NCBI GenBank assembly: GCA_030694465.1
Contig: JAUXYJ010000097.1
Location: 62,001-126,000, forward strand
DNA: 64,000 bases
Reading direction: 5' to 3'
Origin: Deltaproteobacteria bacterium
GTDB lineage: Bacteria; Myxococcota_A; Polyangia; Polyangiales; Ga0077539
Part shown: positions 60,517 through 64,000 of the stretch, piece by piece
Position numbering within the stretch: position 1 is the stretch's first letter
Layout of the letters: the number at the start of each line of letters is the position of its first letter
The notes under the pieces: generated by a model
The model's input: the letters and a program-made list of their open reading frames with translations, nothing else
What the model was told of the DNA's origin: nothing
Database searches by the model: none
Translations under genes and position numbers: made by a program

Positions 60517-62483
60517 CCGAGACGCTCTACAGCCGCCGTCGGCGCGTGGATCTTGCGGGGGAGTTTCGCGCTCCGCGGGCGGTCGTCTTGGCGCGCGATG
60601 AGGGCCTGTTGCTCTGCGCAAACGCACGCGCGGGTGACTCTGTGTATTTTACCGTGGGGTCGCATCGAGGCGAGGCGATGCAGGTGACCCACGATGGCGC
60701 GGTCGCGATGGAGGTCGACACGGATGCCTCGACGCGGACGTACGCATGGGTGACGCTCTGGTCTGAAAATTCGCACGGTCGGCAAGCCCTCGGGGCCGTC
60801 TATGTGAGCACCGCACGCGCCCTGGTGTGGTCTCGATGGATCTTCGCGCTGGCCACTCTGCCCGCAGTGCTTTTGGCAGCCATAAGCTTGCTGCCCGCGG
60901 GTCGTGTGGCCGTCGCGGTGCCGTCTTGGCTCGCGTCCTTGGTGTGCGCTTCGGTGCTCGCGATCGGCGCACGGCGACGCGCGGGGCGCTGGGTGCATGG
61001 GGGCGTGGTCCAGGTCCCCGCGGCCGTCTTGGCACTCGGGCTGAGCTTGTCTGCGTGGGGCGTGGTGCGCTCGATCAACCACGTCGTGATTGAATCGGGC
61101 GTCGACACAGCACACATCGCGGCGATCTCTCGCAGCGATTTGAGCAGAGAAAACAATGCTCGTTCGTGTGGTGATGGGCTCGCGGGCGGGTTGTGCATCT
61201 CGCGTGACCCTGCGTTGTTTGAGCACGCGTCGTGTGGTCCGAGTGTGCCGCGTTGGTGGCTCGGTGCAGCCATCGCGACACGTCACTGGCGAGGGTGCCT
61301 GCGGCGATTTGAGGCGCTGGACGCAGACGTCGCGCCGATGGGGATCGGCTGTACACCCGGTGCGATGGGGCAGTGCTGTGTCGACCTCCGCGGACCCTCG
61401 TGCGAGGCGCCGCGGACGCTCTCGTTGGATGTCCGCTGGCGGGCGGGGTTTGAGCGCCCCACGATTGGCCAAGGAGCGTGCGCGACACAATCGTTGGTCG
61501 CGTGGCGCGCTGTGGTGACCGCGCGTGAGGGCATTGGCGCTGCGATCGCACGGATCGCGCGGGTGCCCGCGCAGGGTGAGCTCTGCCTCGATCTTGAGGG
61601 CTGGGGTAGCGTCACCGCGGTCTCTTTTGTGGACGAGCGAGGGGCGGTTCAATGGCGCGCGCAGCGGTCGCTGCCGCTGAGAGCGTCGGCGATGCGAGTG
61701 CGAATGCCCAGTGTATTGCCTACACAATTGAACATCGAGCTCGCGCTTGGTCACAGTGATCAGTCCGTGGGTCGCGTGCAGCGGTTGGCGATCCCGTGGT
61801 CGATGGACACGGTGAGACCGACGCAGTTGCACTTTGTCGCGGGTCGCGAGGCGGAGCCTGCGTCGCTGGACCGAGTCACACTCGGCGATCGAGCTCCACG
61901 TGCAAATCCAGAGCTCCATTTGCTCTGGCCCCAAGGGGGACCGCGGGTCCGAACCGCGCTCCCGAGCCGGCTCGCGTGCGGCCAGGGGGTGCGTCTGTGG
62001 CGTCCCGGCGGCGAGGCGTTGAGCCGTGTTGAAGTCGGAGAGACCTCGCTCGCGTGCGCGCGACCAGCGAGCGCCGAATCGAGGAATTTGCCATGGATTG
62101 TTCACCGATTCGACGCGACCGAGTTGCAGTATCATGGCGGCTCTCTGTGGGCCGACATGCAACGTCGTCGGTTGGTAGCGCGTTCGGTCGGCGCGGATGC
62201 GGCGCGTGAGCTCTTTGTGTCTACACGTGGCGCGCATGTGCTGGATGGCAACGCGCGATTTGTCGACGATGCCGGTCGAGCTCTTGGGCTCGTGACGACC
62301 GGGGATGGCCACTGGCGACTGCGCGCGGACCCTGCGGATCCGGTTGAGATTCTCTGCTGCGAGTTGGACGGGCTGTGGGCTGACTGTCCGCTCGATGTGA
62401 CCTATGCGTGGCGATGTGGTCCGAAGCTCACAAACCGACCGAACTGTGCCCGGGCCTACGCCGATTGCACGCAGTCTCGTTAG
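60513..62483 (+). CDS. large membrane protein of unknown function
   Basis: 656 residues from TTG 60513, which overlaps the Smr stop; this coupling decides the start. A soluble beta-rich N-terminus (~1-105) is followed by four membrane helices between ~108 and ~195. The rest (~200-656) is outside the membrane and has about 20 cysteines in widely spaced pairs plus beta-strand patterns. No enzyme motif is recognised. It is the last gene of the ferredoxin/small/Smr operon. Its stop overlaps the convergent HAD gene by four bases (TTAG). Confidence 0.6.
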   Translation: MTETLYSRRRRVDLAGEFRAPRAVVLARDEGLLLCANARAGDSVYFTVGSHRGEAMQVTHDGAVAMEVDTDASTRTYAWVTLWSENSHGRQALGAVYVSTARALVWSRWIFALATLPAVLLAAISLLPAGRVAVAVPSWLASLVCASVLAIGARRRAGRWVHGGVVQVPAAVLALGLSLSAWGVVRSINHVVIESGVDTAHIAAISRSDLSRENNARSCGDGLAGGLCISRDPALFEHASCGPSVPRWWLGAAIATRHWRGCLRRFEALDADVAPMGIGCTPGAMGQCCVDLRGPSCEAPRTLSLDVRWRAGFERPTIGQGACATQSLVAWRAVVTAREGIGAAIARIARVPAQGELCLDLEGWGSVTAVSFVDERGAVQWRAQRSLPLRASAMRVRMPSVLPTQLNIELALGHSDQSVGRVQRLAIPWSMDTVRPTQLHFVAGREAEPASLDRVTLGDRAPRANPELHLLWPQGGPRVRTALPSRLACGQGVRLWRPGGEALSRVEVGETSLACARPASAESRNLPWIVHRFDATELQYHGGSLWADMQRRRLVARSVGADAARELFVSTRGAHVLDGNARFVDDAGRALGLVTTGDGHWRLRADPADPVEILCCELDGLWADCPLDVTYAWRCGPKLTNRPNCARAYADCTQSR

Positions 62484-63322
62484 GCTATTTGCAGGGACTC
62501 CAGCACGTAGCTGGGTTGGATCGCTGAGTCTGTGAGGTGCTCGCGGCGGGTCACGCCCGTGAGCAGCAGCGCGGAGCTAATTCTGGCCGAATTAGCGCCG
62601 AGGATGTCGGTCGCGAGCTGGTCGCCGAGCATCACGCAGTCGCGGGTTCCTAGGGTCTCGATGGCGTGCTCGAAGAGAAACGTACTGGGTTTTCCGAGGG
62701 CTACGAAGCGAGGCGCGGTCGGGCCGAGTCTCGCGAAGAGTCCCGCCTCGAGCATGGCGGCGACGGAGCCCGCGGTGAACCCGAAGCCCCCCTCGGCTGC
62801 GGGATAAATCAGGTCGGGGTTGGGCAGCAAGAGCACGGGCGGGCGGCCTTGTTCGCACACGCGCGAGATCCACGAGAGCATGGCGTCCAGCGTTGGGATG
62901 AAGTCAAAGCCTTGCTCGTCGCAGATCACGACGACATCGGCGGGGTCGGTGCATCGCTCAAGGACCTCGCCTCCTGCTTGGCTCACAAACCAGCGCGAGT
63001 CTCTGGTGCCTAAGACCGCGCAGCGCGCGCCCTCGAGGCCGTTGGAGGCAAAATAGCTCTGCACCATCCCGCCCGAAGAGAGAACAGAGTGTGGCTCAAT
63101 TTGCAGGCCCAATCGCTTGAATCGGTCCGACGAGCTCTTGGGCGACCGAGACGCGTCGTTGGTCAAAACCACGAAGCGTTGGCCGCGGCGGAGGAGCGAA
63201 TCGATCGCGTCGACGGCGCCGTCAATGACACCGTCGCTGTGCACGAGGACACCGTACGCGTCGAAGAGTAGCGACTCGTGGCGCTCACAGAGCGCAGAGA
63301 AATCGAGGTCCAGCACGCTCAC
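62480..63322 (-). CDS. HAD-superfamily hydrolase (class IIA, NagD-like)
   Basis: 280 residues from GTG 63322, which overlaps the ACP stop (GTGA); an ATG at 63361 is the alternative. It has the HAD core with motif I FDAYGVLV, motif II VVLTNDASRS, the C2A cap, motif III LGKPSTFLFEHA and motif IV LGDQLATDI. In motif I the second Asp (DxD) is replaced by Tyr, as in dehalogenase-like DAYG enzymes and some class IIA members, so ordinary phosphatase chemistry may be altered. It is coupled to the ACP gene. Substrate unknown. Confidence 0.75.
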   Translation of the reverse strand: MSVLDLDFSALCERHESLLFDAYGVLVHSDGVIDGAVDAIDSLLRRGQRFVVLTNDASRSPKSSSDRFKRLGLQIEPHSVLSSGGMVQSYFASNGLEGARCAVLGTRDSRWFVSQAGGEVLERCTDPADVVVICDEQGFDFIPTLDAMLSWISRVCEQGRPPVLLLPNPDLIYPAAEGGFGFTAGSVAAMLEAGLFARLGPTAPRFVALGKPSTFLFEHAIETLGTRDCVMLGDQLATDILGANSARISSALLLTGVTRREHLTDSAIQPSYVLESLQIA

Positions 63323-63741
63323 GTCGAGGGGCTCTGCATGCGGCGTTGGGCGACGAGGCACATGGCCTCGACGGTGATCAGCGAGAAGAGCGCCCGTGGG
63401 CTGATGCGCGTGTGGTCTTCGAGCTCACGAAGTGCAGGCAACCAGCTCACCAATTGCTCTACAACGGGGGCGGTCAAGAAGCCCTCCTGCATGACCTCAG
63501 GGGACGAAAAATCGAGGCGAGTCAGCCACTCAAACTCGCTGCCTCGGACCTTGACCGAGAGGTCTCGTTCGAGCTGAAAGACAATGTCGACGAAGTCGAG
63601 TGAGTCAGCGCCTAGGTCATCGATCAATCGCGAGGACATGGCGATGTCGCCGGGCTCGAGCATGAGGCTCTCGGCGATGCACGCGCGGACGGCCTCGAAG
63701 ACTTCGGGCTTTACCTGCAAATACTCAGAAGAATCAGTCAT
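63319..63741 (-). CDS. acyl carrier protein with C-terminal extension
   Basis: 140 residues from ATG 63741; an ATG at 63747 would add two. The first ~90 residues are a normal ACP with the phosphopantetheine serine in LGADSLDFVDIVFQLE (Ser49 from the longer start). The last ~50 residues (TAPVVEQLVSWLPALREL and onward) form a helical extension not found in the housekeeping ACP of about 80 residues. The first base pairs overlap the nitroreductase end, and the stop overlaps the HAD start. It is probably dedicated to a special pathway. Confidence 0.85.
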   Translation of the reverse strand: MTDSSEYLQVKPEVFEAVRACIAESLMLEPGDIAMSSRLIDDLGADSLDFVDIVFQLERDLSVKVRGSEFEWLTRLDFSSPEVMQEGFLTAPVVEQLVSWLPALRELEDHTRISPRALFSLITVEAMCLVAQRRMQSPST

Positions 63742-64000
63742 GCTCATGGTCTCCGTCGATCCAGCGGATGGACTGTTCGACTGGCTTGCGCTGCGTGACG
63801 TTGGGGGTCTCTGCGGGGTATCCGACGCTCACGAGAGCGAGGAGATTCCAAGACGGAGTCACCCGTACGAGGGGCTTTAAGAGGTCTGCGGCGATCAATG
63901 GACCGGTGAGTGCCGAAGCACCGAGGCCCAGCGAAGGCGCAGCCAGCAAGAGGTTTTGCAGGGCCAGGGACGCGCCGATGCATGCGCTCTGGTGCTCCAT
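63734..64000 (-). CDS. nitroreductase-family protein, C-terminal fragment
   Basis: The last 88 residues of a gene that continues past the right edge. The visible part has the nitroreductase pattern ACIGASLALQNLLLAAPSLGLGASA and the closing LALVSVGYPAETPNVTQRKPVEQ. Such FMN enzymes reduce nitro compounds, quinones or azoline rings, the latter in peptide tailoring. It overlaps the ACP start by a few bases, so the two are in one operon. The full domain and flavin site are outside the window. Confidence 0.75.
   Translation of the reverse strand: MEHQSACIGASLALQNLLLAAPSLGLGASALTGPLIAADLLKPLVRVTPSWNLLALVSVGYPAETPNVTQRKPVEQSIRWIDGDHEHD

Noticed and set aside
60351..62312. 653-codon minus-strand frame opposite the membrane protein
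   Set aside because: Arg/His-rich composition typical of antisense in GC-rich DNA; the plus-strand gene is coupled to the Smr gene.
1..64000. CRISPR arrays, insertion sequences or integrase genes
   Set aside because: No regularly spaced repeats, transposase motifs or flanking direct repeats were seen.

Overview
The window is GC-rich with very little intergenic space (no gap above about 270 bp). It looks like chromosomal DNA of a gliding deltaproteobacterium-like organism of the Myxococcota, probably Polyangia (a Sandaracinus-like lineage). The evidence is an mglB-mglA pair very close to the Myxococcus polarity module, a pilB/pilT/pilC/pilS set, three Hanks-type Ser/Thr kinases plus an FHA protein, a MYXO-CTERM-like sorting tail, and many lipoproteins with Asp/Ala-rich linkers. 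I see no phage, insertion sequence or CRISPR array. The taxon is inferred from gene content, not from a marker search.

Layout. 1-12.7 kb: type IV pilus genes on the minus strand (pilB, pilT, pilC, pilS), split by an acyltransferase gene (plsC, plus strand) and by a heavy-metal RND operon (czcB, then a czcA-czcC fusion). 12.9-24.2 kb: FHA protein, two kinases, a PEGA protein, a secreted hydrolase, a sulfatase-like membrane protein, exonuclease III and a MYXO-CTERM-like protein. 24.3-33.9 kb: PAP2 phosphatase, a Sua5-type tRNA-modification enzyme, a PNGase F-like lipoprotein, a PhoD phosphatase, a clearly decayed beta-propeller pseudogene, and an aldo/keto-reductase-fold protein that has lost its catalytic residues. 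33.9-44.1 kb: fused E1 alpha-beta dehydrogenase, a GAF-cyclase, tRNA-Glu, YbaK deacylase, pantothenate kinase, CrcB, hemerythrin, a glycosyltransferase and a cytochrome c. 44.3-50.8 kb: a run of three parvulin-type foldases, a BNR lipoprotein and an orphan IorA/PorA-like protein. 51-54 kb: mglB, mglA, glutaredoxin and a GH113-like hydrolase. 54-64 kb: PPK2, a third kinase divergent from miaA, a lysyl-oxidase lipoprotein, a four-gene ferredoxin/Smr/membrane operon, and an ACP-HAD pair with a truncated nitroreductase at the right edge.

How the parts fit. Surface motility is the main theme: PilB extends and PilT retracts the pilus, PilC is its platform, PilS is a pilus-gene sensor, and MglA/MglB set cell polarity. 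The many kinases and the cyclase fit the large signalling repertoire of this phylum. Secreted and envelope functions (foldases, lipoproteins, hydrolases, lysyl oxidase, PNGase F-like protein) form the second theme. The observations most worth following up are the CzcA-CzcC polyprotein with an internal signal peptide, the lysyl oxidase with an intact LTQ pair, the multi-frameshift pseudogene, the pseudo-AKR, the orphan oxidoreductase subunit, and a hairpin just upstream of mglB.
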